A stretch of 64,000 nucleotides of DNA from Anticarsia gemmatalis (lineage: Eukaryota > Arthropoda > Insecta > Lepidoptera > Erebidae). The DNA lies in the NCBI RefSeq assembly GCF_050436995.1, contig NC_134753.1, positions 12,958,001-13,022,000 of the forward strand. The letters are read 5' to 3'. Position 1 is the first letter of the stretch; each line of letters opens with the position of its first letter. Under the pieces are notes generated by a model. It had not been told where the DNA came from. It saw only the letters and a list, made by a program, of their open reading frames with translations, and did not search any database. The position numbers were made by a program, and so were the translations under genes. Shown here in pieces: positions 25,441 to 38,900 of the stretch.

Positions 25441-28104
25441 CTTGCAAAGCGCATCTTCATACCACATCTTTCTTGCACCACTACACAGCTTAGCATTGGC
25501 AGAAAAGGTCACATAGTTTCATAGCATAGCTATTACATCCCCGCAGCATAACTTCATAGCACATCTCTTTTGGAAAGGCACCCTAAAGCTAGTAAGAGAG
25601 TTGTTTTATGGGGTTCTAGGAACGGGGATCCTAGGGCTTATAAAAGTGGTAGTTATTGATGAGTGGTATCGGAAAGTTTAATTAAACGCTTTAAGTGGGG
25701 GTTTAAAGTGTATTGCTTATTTATTATGAATGGAAAAAGAAATCAAAGTGGTTCTTGTGTTCAATTTTCTGCTTGGTTTAATAAGATTGAAATCTCAATT
25801 TATCATGTAATCTATTCTGAGCTCTTCTACAAAACAATCATAATAATATGTTTCTATAAACTCTTTTATTTAATAATTATTTTAAAACTAAACTATAAAT
25901 AACTTTTAACATTAAACTAAACTAAACTAGAAATAATTAACAAAAAGCAAAATATGTACAATTACACAATATATTATTTACAATATAAAATATGGTTACA
26001 AAAGGAGTGCGTCACGCGTCGTAGAATTTCTCCTCACCATCGTCGACTGGTTTTTTTTCTATAAAACAATCATAATAGTGCGTATTACTTGCTGTGACCG
26101 ACTATGCATAAAATTCGATTTCCATTCAAAAAAATTTACTGAAATATTTTTTGTTTTCGAAATGCAACTTTTGTGGGTCCGTTACTTCTACGTTTGAGAG
26201 TTTGAGACACTATAAGGCAACATGCAGTCCACCGGACTTTTGTTAAGAGGAAAAAGCTTATACAAACCCAAAAGTACGGTGTCCATTCCATCCACTATTT
26301 TATTCACTTCAACATTCACCATAACATTTTCTATGATGTGTAAAACTCACAATTTCATCCGGCCTGAGGCCAACCGTCCATAGCTCATAAAAACAGCCCA
26401 ACACAACAATAGCTGGCCACATTGTGACGTCATATAAATTAGTAACTCAAGCAAGTTGAGGGAACCCTCATCAAAAAGTAGGGAACCACTTAATTTTCCC
26501 GTCACATGTATGAAAAATTCATTCTGCCGGGCCATAGTTCCGTGAAATGAAGTTAGCTAAGGGATTCGGTGCATTATGCTGTTGCAAATAAACAGTAGGA
26601 TTTGTGTTTGTTCTGTGTTGTTTGTGTTTGCTCTTGGAGAATGGTCCAAGTGGTTCTGTGATTCACTTATGTGAATGTCAACATCACTGAAAGTATTGAT
26701 GTTGACCGTTACAACTATATAGTCGGGACTTCAAACGTGCAATTGTGTAATGTCGGACTCTCTCGCACTTACACATTGTCATGTCTTATTATCTTATTTT
26801 GCTTAAGACTTGGTTCACACGTTTGTCATAGGTAAAAAAAATAGATAAATCAGTTGACTGAGAAATTTGGTTTAAATGAGAAAATGTGACTAAATTTGTC
26901 ATAAAATCAAATTTACTCATTTATTTCATTACTCTAGGCAATATCTCAGGGACTTCTTTCTAAACTGTTGAAATTGAGAATTAAGTTCCTGTAAAAAGTG
27001 ATTTTTTTTTGTAATTTTTTTATATAAAAAGATATTTCTATTGTAGGTCTTTATTGTGCAACATGTTATCCAATAAAAACGTGCTCGAGTGTGCACAAAG
27101 CCTTAGTCTCAAGAAACTTGGTTAATACAAGTTTGGACCAGCTCCGGCGAGTTTCAACTGGATTGAACCGGTTATCGCTGGATATTGTAAGTTTTTAGTT
27201 TAGTGATGGAAGTTTGTTAGAATATTGTTAGGGGTATCGAGCTCGAAGGTATATAAAAAATATTTTAATTTTTTTCCTATTTTCTCTTGATTGAGCGTTG
27301 TTTATGTTATATTGTTATTTAATAAGCCCTAAATGCCCCATGAACATACTTTGTCTATCTGCGAATAAACTAACTACTATTTTAATAAGTAAGTATCTTT
27401 TTTGTACGTAACTGAATTAAAATCGAGACAACAGAGCCATCTTTGAAGTCATTATTTATAATTTAAAAGCAGAATGTTCATACCCAAAAGTGCAATTGTA
27501 AACAAAAAATGAGTCCAAACAAAAAACACGAAACACCAAAGTATCTTTAAGTCAAACATTCCTTAAACCATAACATCTCTAGCAATGGCAACATAACAAC
27601 ACATTCACGTCAACTCAATTACTCCCATAGTTGAAACAAGAAACAGGAAAAAACTCAAGACAAGGAAAACAAGATTTGCAAGACTAATCCCGCGTTTACC
27701 TGAAATTCTTGCATGGATCCGCCACGCTTTGTTTCGGAAGGATTAACGGTAAACCTCTTAACTTGTCGTGTTATCACCACCTTGGAGGATATTCCGGAAT
27801 ATTCCAGAATATTCCCGGTTATTCCCGTTTTGAGCCGCCACTGGCCTTCATTCCGGATTTGCTTGATAATGTTTGTAATCACATTTTGTTAAAATTATTT
27901 TGTTGTGTAAGGTTAGTTTTAAGGTAAGCATTAAGTTTTTGTGATGATAAAAATGCGAATCAGTATATTTTGTATCGTAGAAATTTGATAAGAAAAAGTC
28001 CTTCCCATTCCGGTAAGAATTCATTTAAAAAATATCTCTTCTTTATTAATTTACTACGTTATGGACATCTACACTACATCATACTTGGCCCATCCAAAAG
28101 TCTA
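25441..28104. other. AT-rich intergenic DNA with a heat-shock-element-like motif
   Basis: No gene is supported. The notable structure is the motif at 27792-27814. Confidence 0.5.
27792..27814. promoter_or_regulatory. Perfect five-unit heat-shock-element-like motif
   Basis: Five alternating units TTC-nn-GAA-nn-TTC-nn-GAA-nn-TTC with no mismatch, the optimal binding pattern for HSF trimers. No heat-shock gene or TATA box is evident nearby. It may be a functional element, part of an unknown repeat, or chance in a GGAATATTCC-rich patch. Confidence 0.35.
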
Positions 28105-28290
28105 AGCAGAAGTCTATTTAATTACACCTGCGTTTCGCCATTTATAGTGTCAGTCCTATGTAATAGTGGGCGAGCCTATTGCCATATACCGGTCACGTTA
28201 CTAGCCTCCGTGCTTGCTTGATCTGGGAATTGAACCTACGTAAGTCGACCTGATCAGTAGTCAGTTAGTCACCGATATTACCGGTCCGAG
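28105..28290 (-). mobile_element. tRNA-headed SINE, GGTGGCGCGG family, minus copy
   Basis: On the minus strand a B-box-like GTAGGTTCAATTCCCAGATC precedes a body complementary to GGGCGAGCCTATTGCCATAT. That body is shared with copies at 45690, 51690 and 58136. Confidence 0.5.
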
Positions 28291-29369
28291 GGGCGATTTC
28301 CTACAACAGCAACAATTGACTAGCTAACAATAAATTTTGTTTGAAAATTGGCCTCTAATTTAGAAGTATAACACTTCAAATGTTAAACTGTCGTTACTCG
28401 ATATCACCGACTGTAGATAATCGCGCTACGGATAGTAGCCGCAATTATCAAAGATAACTAATGGTACTACCATTTTCCCAATTTGGAACACAGCCTACAT
28501 TTACGCACATACTGCAAAGCAATTGAAACGTTAGTGCACGTACGTTATCAAATGAGGCTGCAATCATAACAGGATTACAATCGTCATTTGATAACGGTGT
28601 CTCTCTGTACACTTGTTATTGAATCTCGTGTGCGGGTGAAAATACGTGGATGTCCACTGGGTAAAGCGATTGGAAAATTAGAAGGTACTGTTGCTTGTTT
28701 TGCCTATTACAAGTTGCTCGTCAAACGATTGTGTAGGCTGCTTAGTACTAAATAGTGTCCATGAGTACTGTCATTGACAATCATAAGCGTCAGTAGTTGA
28801 TCCAAGTCAACAAATGATTTGATTTTGATTTCAAAAAAATATTAATCATGCATGCTTTATCTTTCATAACAGGGACTTTCATAACATTAGATTATGTAAA
28901 CAATCACTACATCATTTTTATTAAATAAACCCCCTCGCCACATCTATATGTCTGTCTTACTGTGATAAACTTAATATTTTTGTGTGGTTTATACAAATAG
29001 ATAGACAGACTAGTTAAGGTTTTGTATTTAATATCAGCTTAAACGGGCCGCTAATTAAATCAGACAGTCTATGTAGTTTGTCATTTTTAATAGGGTCCTA
29101 AAGAAAAACAGTATTGACGAGAGATGTTAAACAAGATCCAATATTGAACTCAAGCTATCTGTACTTAAAGTTAAGGGCTATCTCTGTTTAGAGTCGCAGT
29201 CTCTATTCTTACCATCAGTTGGGAACTACTTTAGACTTGTTCTGTACTTTTCCGATAATGTTTTGGACGTTCATGTAATAGTTTGTATGATAAAATTGCT
29301 TTGAGTTGGTTAAATCTAGATCTAGAGTATATTTTTATAGTTTGACTATTTCTATGTTTTACCCATCTC
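28291..29369. other. Intergenic DNA
   Basis: No gene was seen. A 12-bp inverted repeat, GTTATCAAATGA at 28544-28555 and its complement at 28584-28595, encloses 28 bp. Confidence 0.5.
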
Positions 29370-29550
29370 TTTTTTTTTTGACTCATTTATGTCACATTGG
29401 TGGGCAAAGGTCTTTACGGAGTTAGGTTTTCAGTCCAGAATGCTTGACAACGGCGGGTTGAGAATTTGCATGCCTTCAAAAAAGGCGTAAAACTATTTTT
29501 AGGCCTGCCAGTTTTCATTACGATGTTTTCCTTCACCGTTGGAACAAGTG
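29370..29550 (+). repeat. Copy of the CACTGCTGGG...CACGATGTTTTCCTTCACCG family
   Basis: Diverged head (GACTCATTTATGTCACATTG), then TTTGCATGCCTTCAAAAAAG and CGATGTTTTCCTTCACCGTT. This accounts for the overlapping open frames at 29414-29772. Confidence 0.55.
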
Positions 29551-32500
29551 ATAAAATCCTTTTAAATGACGCCTCAGCATTCCAAATATTCTTTCTTGAA
29601 AGGAAAGATAAAATATCGTTCCTGATTTCTTTTTTCTGAATAGTTTTGAATAAAATGTTTTTTTCTGAAATATTCTCCAGGCGTAGATCATAAAATAGCA
29701 GTCCATACCTAGCAACTGGGTATTTAATAAACATAGGAAATCAACCTTAATGTTTACGATATAACGTTCCACCTACTATTAACAACACACGCAATATTAA
29801 CTTCGAAACCTCTCAACTTTAGTAATAAACTAGTTAATTTTTAATACGGATTAGCCACAAAGCCTTAGTTAGTGGGGGTACTCTAACAAATGCTTCGGTA
29901 CTAGATTTCTTTGGAGTTGACAAATGAGGATGGATGACGCGGCTACTAATTAAATAATGATTCGGTTGCGAAAGTGTAGGGATTTGCGAAGATATGGAGA
30001 CGGTATTTAGTAAATTATTACATAAATAATAGAAAAAATATATATTAGAAAGACATATGCAAGTATAAGTATAATCCGATGGTTTTCCCAGGGAGATGGT
30101 CTGGAACATTAATGACAAAAGGGGCTTGAAATGTAAAGGAGAAGATTTTAGGATATTGATTGTCATCTTCACGAATTAATTTCACGACCGCATTTATTAT
30201 AGAGAGTGTTATTATAATAAAGTAAAGCATGTGGGGTGCCCAGATGGGACAAGACTATATGAGCCACACAATATATGAGTATATTTGTAGTCTTGTAATC
30301 TGAAAACGAATGCGAAATTAAATAGAATACATAATTCAGGATGCCTTACTTACCCTCTATTCACTTTTAAATTTAAGTAGGTACTTTAATTAGCGTAAGT
30401 TAACTTTCTATCAGATCTTTAGCCATTTAGTCGCACTTCTGCCACGTTGTCCACACACATAACAATACTGAACATAAAAAAAGTTTCCTCTTACAATATT
30501 ACTGTAACAACGCAATAGAGCCTTCATAGCCAACGGAAGTGAAGTTGCCGCGAGTAAAACTTTTGTCTTTTAACTAACTTCATGAAAGAAAATAACTTGA
30601 TTAGGTATTTGTCGTTCTATGAGTACTTGATATGAGCATTATATTAACACATTGTTTGGGTAATTATTGTTGCAAACGTGGCTGAAAAAAAGAAGTAGAT
30701 TTTCTAAGATTTACTTTTACTTGTTTTATAAATGGTTAGGTAAACTAAATAGCAAATTAATTTCGAACTATTAAAAAATGAAACTGTTTCTGATTTTATA
30801 AATTTATTGGTTTTGATATTAATTTACATATGTTGTTAAGAGTATTTTGTTATAACATTACCGTTTATCATTGAAAATTTTGTTAATATTGAAACATGTA
30901 CATTTGTACCAAGTGCAAAATGATCTCTCAAAAATCGAGCAATGTATCAGCAAGAAAGCTCCCTTACTTGATAGCAAAATATACTTCGTGTTATATCTAT
31001 TGTACATACATTAACTAAGCCAACCCCAACCCAACTTAATCTCTGATTCCTAAAATCTCCATATTCACACCAAACGACTTAAATCAAAACTCTGTCCAAT
31101 GTAATAGAGTGTCCATTGAACACAGCTCGGTGTTAAGATCCATTCATTCATTATTTATAATTAGCTCCTCTTTGCCTCAGTCCACAGCGGACGCATTAAT
31201 CATTTCAATTAGGAAGTCGTAACCAGATGGATGGGCGACAAAAAGCTGACGTTTTTTGGATAAGCTGTTGGTTTAGGGTGTTGCAAGTGCAAGGATTTTT
31301 GTGAAGAAGTTTTTTAATGAAACAAAATGAGTTTATTAATTTAAAAAGACAAGTGCCTGGTTTGGCCATTTCTAAATATCATTCAGATAGTTTACCAGAT
31401 GGAGTTTTCTGCTTTCATACATTTGCTGTCACTTCTTATAGCAGACAGGCTATCTGATTCTTCAATAAAAACTATGCAATGGGCCCATAATAATTTCTGA
31501 GATACTATGTAATTTAAATAACTGAATACATAATAATATATTTATGCAGAAACGGATGTTCAATGTTTGCGGCCTATTTCAAAGCCCGGGTTTTTTTTTG
31601 TAAAGTGTAAGGTAAACATTTTGCCTTCGTTATATTTTGTTCCACGTTATCTGTAAGATTAGCTATCTGATACATACTCATCAGTCGCAAAATATATCAA
31701 CTGCCATACAAAATATTTTTAAATTGGTAGAAATTGAATAAAGTAAACGTATTTAAACTAATTTTGAACAAACAATAAACGTGCCGAACTCTATAATTTA
31801 TTTAAACAAGTATTTTGTTTTTTATTTTACGTATCTGAAAATAGTCACAACTCAATTTGTGCAATATGAATTTATACAAAAAAATGTCGCATTGTCCCGA
31901 GTTTTCAGCAATAAAAACACGCAATCATTCAGGCCGTTTGTCTGAAAATTCGTTACAACAGTAAATCGTTGTTTGTGGATGACAAAATAGTTTTCGTTTA
32001 TGAACGAAACATGCGAAATCTGTGTCGATACAGTAGGCTTTATATTGTAATTCAATAATAGGGTCGTTGGAAAATATTGCGCGATTCAAGATTTTATTGC
32101 AGCATGTATAAATGTGTTAGATGTTATGCATTTGTATAGGTATCTATTTACCTACTCAACCCCCTGCTACCCACTATTGAGTACCTATAGGCCATTTTTT
32201 TCTACCTCTACCATGCTATTGGCGTTGATTCCTATAAAATATTAGAATAATGCAACCAGACAGTAAAAAAATACGGCAGTCTTTATTTCCCTTTACTTTT
32301 GGTTCTATACACTACTGAGAAGGTATTTTTAATATGTAAGTTATATCTAGCAGCTATAGTTTGATTTTGGAAGCGAATTTGGTTCGCAGTTAGATAGTCG
32401 CACTCACTATTCGGTAAGGGATCAGTGAATCAACCGTGGCAGCTTAGTGGTTTAACTAAGAGTCTTTGTAATTCGGTCAGTAGCATAAAAGCCTGTACCA

Positions 32501-34077
32501 GTTGTAGTCAATGAGAATAATTGTTTACGTCAAATCAAAAACTTTTTTACTGGTAATACAAAAGTGAGGATACTGATAAGCATATTTATTTCCTGTAAGA
32601 AGGGGGCCCGCGCTATTCAGTACTTTTTAAAATTATCTTCTTATTAGGGGTGATTTTTTGAAGTATCCTAAATTTTACTACGGATCTTTGACGATCTCAA
32701 ACAAAACAACAACCAATATTCGATTAAAACTGATCTAGCGGTCTAGCCATGTGAGCGTAAAAGACGGAGAAATGTTTGCATAAAAGAGAGAGACTAACAT
32801 TATAAATTTTAATATAAGTGCAACAAAAACGCTGTCACTTAACTTTTAATATCGAATATTTATCTTTAAAGTGTTCCCACATTTTCTTTAAATAAAAATA
32901 CATTAAACACGGAGCAGCCAAGCTTGAAAAAACCTCAGTATTTTAAATAAAATCTGTAGAAAACGCCGTTAATCAATGCGTAGGAGAGAATTCTCACTGA
33001 CTATTCATTGGAAAGAACATTTTTCGCTTTTATTTTATACCAATTTGCGATAAATTATTTCTCTTTAAGATTTTTTATACGTTTAGATTTTAATTACCTA
33101 GCGTTTGTGATTTTCTGAAACGATTTGCTGCTTAACGTTTTATTTATAAAACTAGTTAACTTCTAAAGTTTGATTGATTTTAGATTGAATTCTAAAAAGT
33201 TTGATTTAGATATGTTATTTCTTTTTTGCGAGGTAATTAAGTGTCTAATAATGCTGACTTAGTAGTTATACCTCTAATTGTTTCTTTTCGAATATTAACA
33301 AATCAATAATACACCTGAATATGTTCTTGTGCCTATGCGTCGATGTCGTCTTAATATTGAAAGAACATTATTTATAAATCCGATTTATTTAGAAAATAGT
33401 ACAATGATAGTGTAATCTTTTGAATCAAAACATTATGTTCTGAGTTACAGCATTCTTAGAAATTTGGTCTAAATGTTTTCTAAATCAGTGGGTGTCGATG
33501 GTATTAAACGTCTTTAAGGTTTAAGTTTCTATTCGTACAAAAGGCCTTCAGACATGTCGTAGGTTTTACAAAGACACATATTTTAGTAGTCGAAGGTTTA
33601 ATGTCTGTGTCATGTAAATGATCGTTGCTTTTTGCTATCATATTATACGTTAGTTTAGTTAAAATTTTAGGTTTCAATAGCTTATATAACAAAGACTTTT
33701 TATGTAGGTGCCTTCTCTTTTTATATGCTAGCGTAGGAGTTTACAAAGGTGAGAAATTGATCATTTCGTCTTTAGAGATTCACGTATTGAGAATATAGGT
33801 ATGAATTCACTAATGCATACTTTACACTTTTGTGTATGCCTCCTTTTTGTCACCTTTGAAGACTTGACACAAGGATATTATCTTTGTAAGCTTTCAAAGT
33901 TTCTTTTTGAAAAATACAACATAATATTTGAATGTAAACATTAATAGAAAATCAATAAATCACACAACCGATAAAAGATCACACACAGTCTCCACTTTCT
34001 GATCACCCCAATATTCGTATATCCATCAAAGCTGAGATTGAACCCGATTTAACGAGCTACGAGCAACGCCTCTACGC

Positions 34078-34117
34078 TTGCTACGAAATGCTACGACATG
34101 CTACGAAGCTACATAGC
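34078..34117 (+). repeat. Short tandem repeat of TGCTACGA(A/C)A units
   Basis: Three to four imperfect ten-base units (GCTACGAAAT, GCTACGACAT, GCTACGAAGC). Confidence 0.6.
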
Positions 34118-34469
34118 TTTTGTTACATATACGGTGCAGCTAAATAAACATGCAAGTGCAATTTTAAATGCTAACGAGAGTCGTAACGACGGACATGTGT
34201 AAAGCTTGCTTTTATTTGTTATGGCAGTTGTGTTAGTTTGAAGTGGATTTACATTTTAGTAGCTTTTCAAATTAAAATTGGTTGTTTGGTATTTGCTTAG
34301 GTATTGGCACTTCTTTGTGTTCTTATATTGTATCTATTTTTGAGTAGTTTATGTGTCTTTAGTGTTTTTACTTGTGTCCAATAAGCCCTTATAAATCTCG
34401 GTAATTTGCAAAGAATATCCACATATGCTATATTGCTGCCAATTGTTGGTTTGACGAGTGGAAAACATA

Positions 34470-34600
34470 GCCTTTTACCCCGCGACTCTCGCACTGCAGG
34501 GTAAGGATTTCCTCCTAAGCAAAAGACTGGTTAGCCCTTAAGTCCACCACGCTGGCCAAGTGCGTTTAAGAGACTGCGTGATGACTAAGAAATGTAAAAG
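34470..34600 (+). repeat. Copy of the CACGCTGGCCAAGTGCG family
   Basis: Contains CCTTAAGTCCACCACGCTGG followed by CCAAGTGCG, and a diverged CTCGCACTGCAGGGTAAGGA head. Confidence 0.6.
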
Positions 34601-35079
34601 AACTTTTAATCGTGCAAGGTACATAGTCAAAAAGAAATACTAAAAGTTATTTAACGGGCTATCCATTTGTATGATAATCTTGCTAATCGTTACTTACTTT
34701 GCCATATATGGACTCTTTCTGCAAGTACAGCTCCTCGACTTTAATAAAATGTAATACACACGGGAATTGGCTACTTAATTTATATGTATTACAATAACGA
34801 AGTGAATATTTACAATTTCCTATAAACAGGTTGCTGAACGATAAATCATTGGGAAACTGATACAGCATACATATTTAATTGAATATTTAATATTAATTAA
34901 CGGCGCGGGTGTCGACGACAGCCGAGATAACGCTTGTTCCTGAATATTGAGATATTGTTCTCTTTTAAGGAGTCGGTTACGTAACTAAGTAACTGTAGTT
35001 TCTATACAGTATTGTGTATACCAAAGTGAATATTATTTTACTGTCACAGTGAGGTATATTCATTACAACTAGGTATATA

Positions 35080-35170
35080 TTTTTTTAACTCATTGTCCCA
35101 CTACTGGTCTTCTTCCGAGTTGAGGAAGAGGTGTGGCCTTAAGTCCTCTTTTGGGATAAGTAGATTTATA
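35080..35170 (+). repeat. Fragment of the CACGCTGGCCAAGTGCG family
   Basis: Only the head is kept (TTTAACTCATTGTCCCACTA, then GTGTGGCCTTAAGTCC). Confidence 0.5.
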
Positions 35171-38100
35171 AAACACCATAGCCACATGCACACTTTTCCA
35201 TACGCAAATTTTGCTACTGTGAAGTCAATTACGAAATAATTTATCCTTAAGGCATTTCTCGTTTTCATTTTCTATCCATAACTGAATCAATCAACTTTTT
35301 GCGTTTTTAATTAACAAAGACAACAAAAAGGAGTGTTTCTCTTCTTTGTACAATAGTAGTTTCCAATTTCATGGCGACATAAATTGCTATTTTTTGCTAC
35401 ATTTCGGAAATGCATACACTAAAACATTTCTCACTACGATTCTACCTCAGCAATGGTACAAAGTCCTCAATCAATTGGAACGTTTGAGGAACACTTATCG
35501 TCCCGTCAGTCAGTAGTAGTCAGTGCTCTACTCGTGCTCATGTCGATGCGATTTACCTGTTGATGCAATTTACTCACGGATTTTGGCTGAAAGTAGGATA
35601 AATGGTGCAATGCCTAACGTAGAATGGATGTATAATTGAATTGTGATTGTTTCTATCTATCTATTTATTCAGCCAACTCCCAACCAGGTTTGGTGTCTTA
35701 TAAAATCATTTTGTTTTTAAAAACGGCGTTTGGTCAACGGCTAAGATATAAGACTTATGGTTAATAAGCTGGATGGTCTTACAAGAGTGTTTTGCCTGCT
35801 ATGCTGGTAAGCTCGGTGAAAAAATTGAGTTACAGATATTTTTACGAAATTTATGGATTATTATGTTCTGTATCGTATATAATATCGCATACCAAATGAA
35901 AGACCAACCAATCAGCAAAATGCAGACGATTCCAACACATTTTTTCTCAGTTATCTCTGCTTATTTTTAATTTTGTTGTTATGGAGAGTAGGGAATATTG
36001 TAAAGGATAGTGTGGCTGTTTGATATGCGTATATAAACTTTTATTTAACCCTCTATGATACCCCACTGTGACTCCATGACAACATCTAGAAGTCAACTAA
36101 TTGCTCCTACATTTCGCTCTACTATACATAGAAGTAATCTCAAATTAAATACTGTACATTTTTAACAAGAAGAATTCCCAACATAGTTGTACCGTTGTTC
36201 TCAACAGTTTTAAAAGCCGGCGTGGAATAGCCGTCATAAATCTCAAGTTGTTTTCTGCTTATCTTTTAAAATGCAACGATATATGTTAAAAAGTTGCAGG
36301 TGGAACAGAGGTGGTAAAGGCTGAGTTTGTTTTACGCGATATACGTCGGTGTTGTGATATTTAATTTATACAAAAATACCTTTTTTTAAAATTATATTAC
36401 ATATAATTGTTATTTGTCAATATTCTAATACTTACTTCCCAAAAAGTTCTTGCAGTTAATGCAAACATTATTTAAATTCACACACAAAAAGTGCGGCAAT
36501 TGCAAATGCGAGAATTTAGAGCAGACTCTTACGAATTTTAGTATTCTAAGCAGGTATAGCATTATAGCATTGACGTAATCGTCATTAATATGTTACCGAC
36601 GGACAATCAAGAAATAAAGCTGAACCAATAAATGTTGCTATATTAGAGAATCATTACAGCAAAAAGTAGACCCGTACACATTTTGAAGTACTTAGGTATA
36701 TCTACCAACTTCCCATGCAATGATTGAGGGGTCCAATCGCGAGTCTTTTATTTAAATCAATTTGCTTCATTTACGATGTGCAATAGATTTTTAATTATTT
36801 TAAAAAGCGTGGCATTTTTATGGAGTTTTATATGTCTGTTTTATGGGGTAATTAAGATAAGGGGATCGTTCAATGTGCCGTTCAAGCAAGGTGCGATAAA
36901 ATTGCTTTAATTGCCTCATGGGGGTAGTTGTAAGGGAGTTTTTATCATACTGACATCTAACAAATGGTATGAGAAAAGTCTTTTAGAATTTTTAAGTAAC
37001 AATGTGACATATTAAGCGTAATTATTTTAGCCAGTTGACAAAAAGCTTTAAAGAATTATTAACTATAAGTACTGAAATTTGTATAGCAGTTTTCAGTCAA
37101 TTGCAAACAGACAGACAAATGCAGCGGCGGTGGACTTTGTGTAAACAATACATGCTGAGTCTCTCTACATTAGATTTAAACATAATCAACTACAAATCAG
37201 TTTTTTGAACGCATAAAACAATCCCTACCTTTCTAAGTAAAACTTGCCGGTGAACATTTTGAGTAGTTTTCACAAACTAACGGTTACACAACGCGCATAT
37301 TGTTTGTAACACTCAACAACTTTGTGGCACAATCTCGATCTCAAGTTCTACACCCTAGTTTGTTTTCAACGCGTTCGGGTCAAAATTTTTCAAAGTTCTC
37401 AGCTATCTTCTTTTTCAAAGTTTGCGGTGTTTTCTTTGAAAATTTTAGAAATTGTGAGTATGTACTTGTTTTACATAATATAAAGTCTGCAATTCACACG
37501 TTTTGCTATAAGTAATGTTAGTTCTACGTAAAAGGAGGCAAGTCTACTGCCATTTCTCGGGTACTTTATCAAACTCCTGCCATTGAGAAATTTCTTATAT
37601 AAATTAAAAAAGACCAATAGTACTACTTTGCTTGACCTGGCCGTCAAACCCGACACTTCATGATGCACTACCGATCGGATAATAATGGCAGTCAGGGAAT
37701 GTGATTTTATTTTATAGAAGTTAAAATTTTGTGCTCACAAAACTACCCATAGTTTGTTAAAACTTTGTGAAAAATAATAGTCTTACTTAAAATTCCGCGC
37801 ACTCGTTTAAAACATTGTGATCGAACCTTAACCTAGTTTAACCAAAGCATAACTACTAGCATAAACCTTAGAGAATATAAAGAAAATCTAGATATTTTAG
37901 ACTACTACTTAACACACGTGGTATTGCTCGCGTGTATAGTTAATTTGGGTAAGATAAAATAAAAATCTTGAGTATGAAAGACGAAATAGCGTTAACCGAT
38001 AACTATCATAATGCAACATTTTATCAATATTGGTTAAGTGGTATAGTTGTAAAAGCGTAACTACCAAATTTATATTTTATCACGTTTATTTACTAGTCAG

Positions 38101-38484
38101 TGTAAGCGGCTTTGCTCGCGTAGATGTTTCTAGTATTATCTAATATCTGACGTGGAGCCTACAACTATAACCATGCTCAATATCTGTAAAATCGGTTTAG
38201 TGGCTGTTTTGTTAAAGTCTAACAGACAGACACACTTTCGCATTTGTACTGTAGTGATATGTATAAGAAAATTCTAGGAAAATTCTCAAGGACTACAATG
38301 TCGCTTCTAAACAGTAAGTAGAACTTAGCCTATCGCCTGAAGGCTCTTCAAAGTGAATTTACTCATCCTAAACGTTATGTGATGAAGATAAATACTTTCG
38401 CTATAAATTTTGTAAAGGGTACAATGTTTTAATCATGAATAAATAGGGAGATTTACTTCGGTTGATTTTACTGATTTTTACTGC

Positions 38485-38900
38485 GTCTGTGGCGCGGCAG
38501 TGTATCCGACTCTTGACCCTGAGGTCCCGGATTCAATATCCATGACGGCCTAAAATTATGTTGATATTTTCTTAATTCTTTTTAGACTAGCTGACTCGCG
38601 CAACTTTGCTTGCGTCACATTAGAGAGCATAGGTCAAATTTTGCCCGTTTTTGTAACATTTTTTCATTGCTACTCCGCTCCCAATGGCCGTAGCGTGATG
38701 TTATATAGCCTAAAAGCCTTCCTCGATAAATGGTCTATTGAACACAAAAATAATTTTTCAATTCAAACCAGTAGTTCCTGGGATTAGCGCGGTCAAACAA
38801 ACAAACGAACTCTTCGGCTTTATAATATTAGTATAAATTATTCCCAATAGTTGTCCAGTGTTTGGTAACGTGCCCGGTATATAGAAATACGCTCTCATCT
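38485..38900 (+). mobile_element. tRNA-headed SINE interrupted by a Helitron
   Basis: The head reads GTGGCGCGGCAGTGTATCCG, then GGTCCCGGATTCAATATCC; the body resumes after 38838 with TTTGGTAACGTGCCCGGTAT. The 38587-38837 Helitron splits the two parts, giving a relative age: the SINE came first. Confidence 0.5.
38587..38837 (-). mobile_element. Non-autonomous Helitron-like element, minus strand
   Basis: On the minus strand it runs from TATACTAATATTATAAAGCC to GCGCGAGTCAGCTAG followed by T. It shares the GTGACGCAAGCAAAGTTGCG block with the other copies. The 5' TC appears mutated. Confidence 0.7.

Larger units (their letters stand above)
29551..38484. other. AT-rich DNA without a supported gene
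   Basis: No exon structure was recognised. It holds decayed repeat copies (34470-34600, 35080-35170) and a short tandem repeat of GCTACGAAAT-like units at about 34078-34117. Confidence 0.5.

Noticed and set aside
25226..25524. Frames of 73 and 97 codons on opposite strands
   Set aside because: They lie within a tRNA-headed SINE and its flank.
29414..30230. Group of minus-strand frames of 61-112 codons
   Set aside because: The first ones fall in a dispersed repeat; the others are AT-rich frames without protein-like features.
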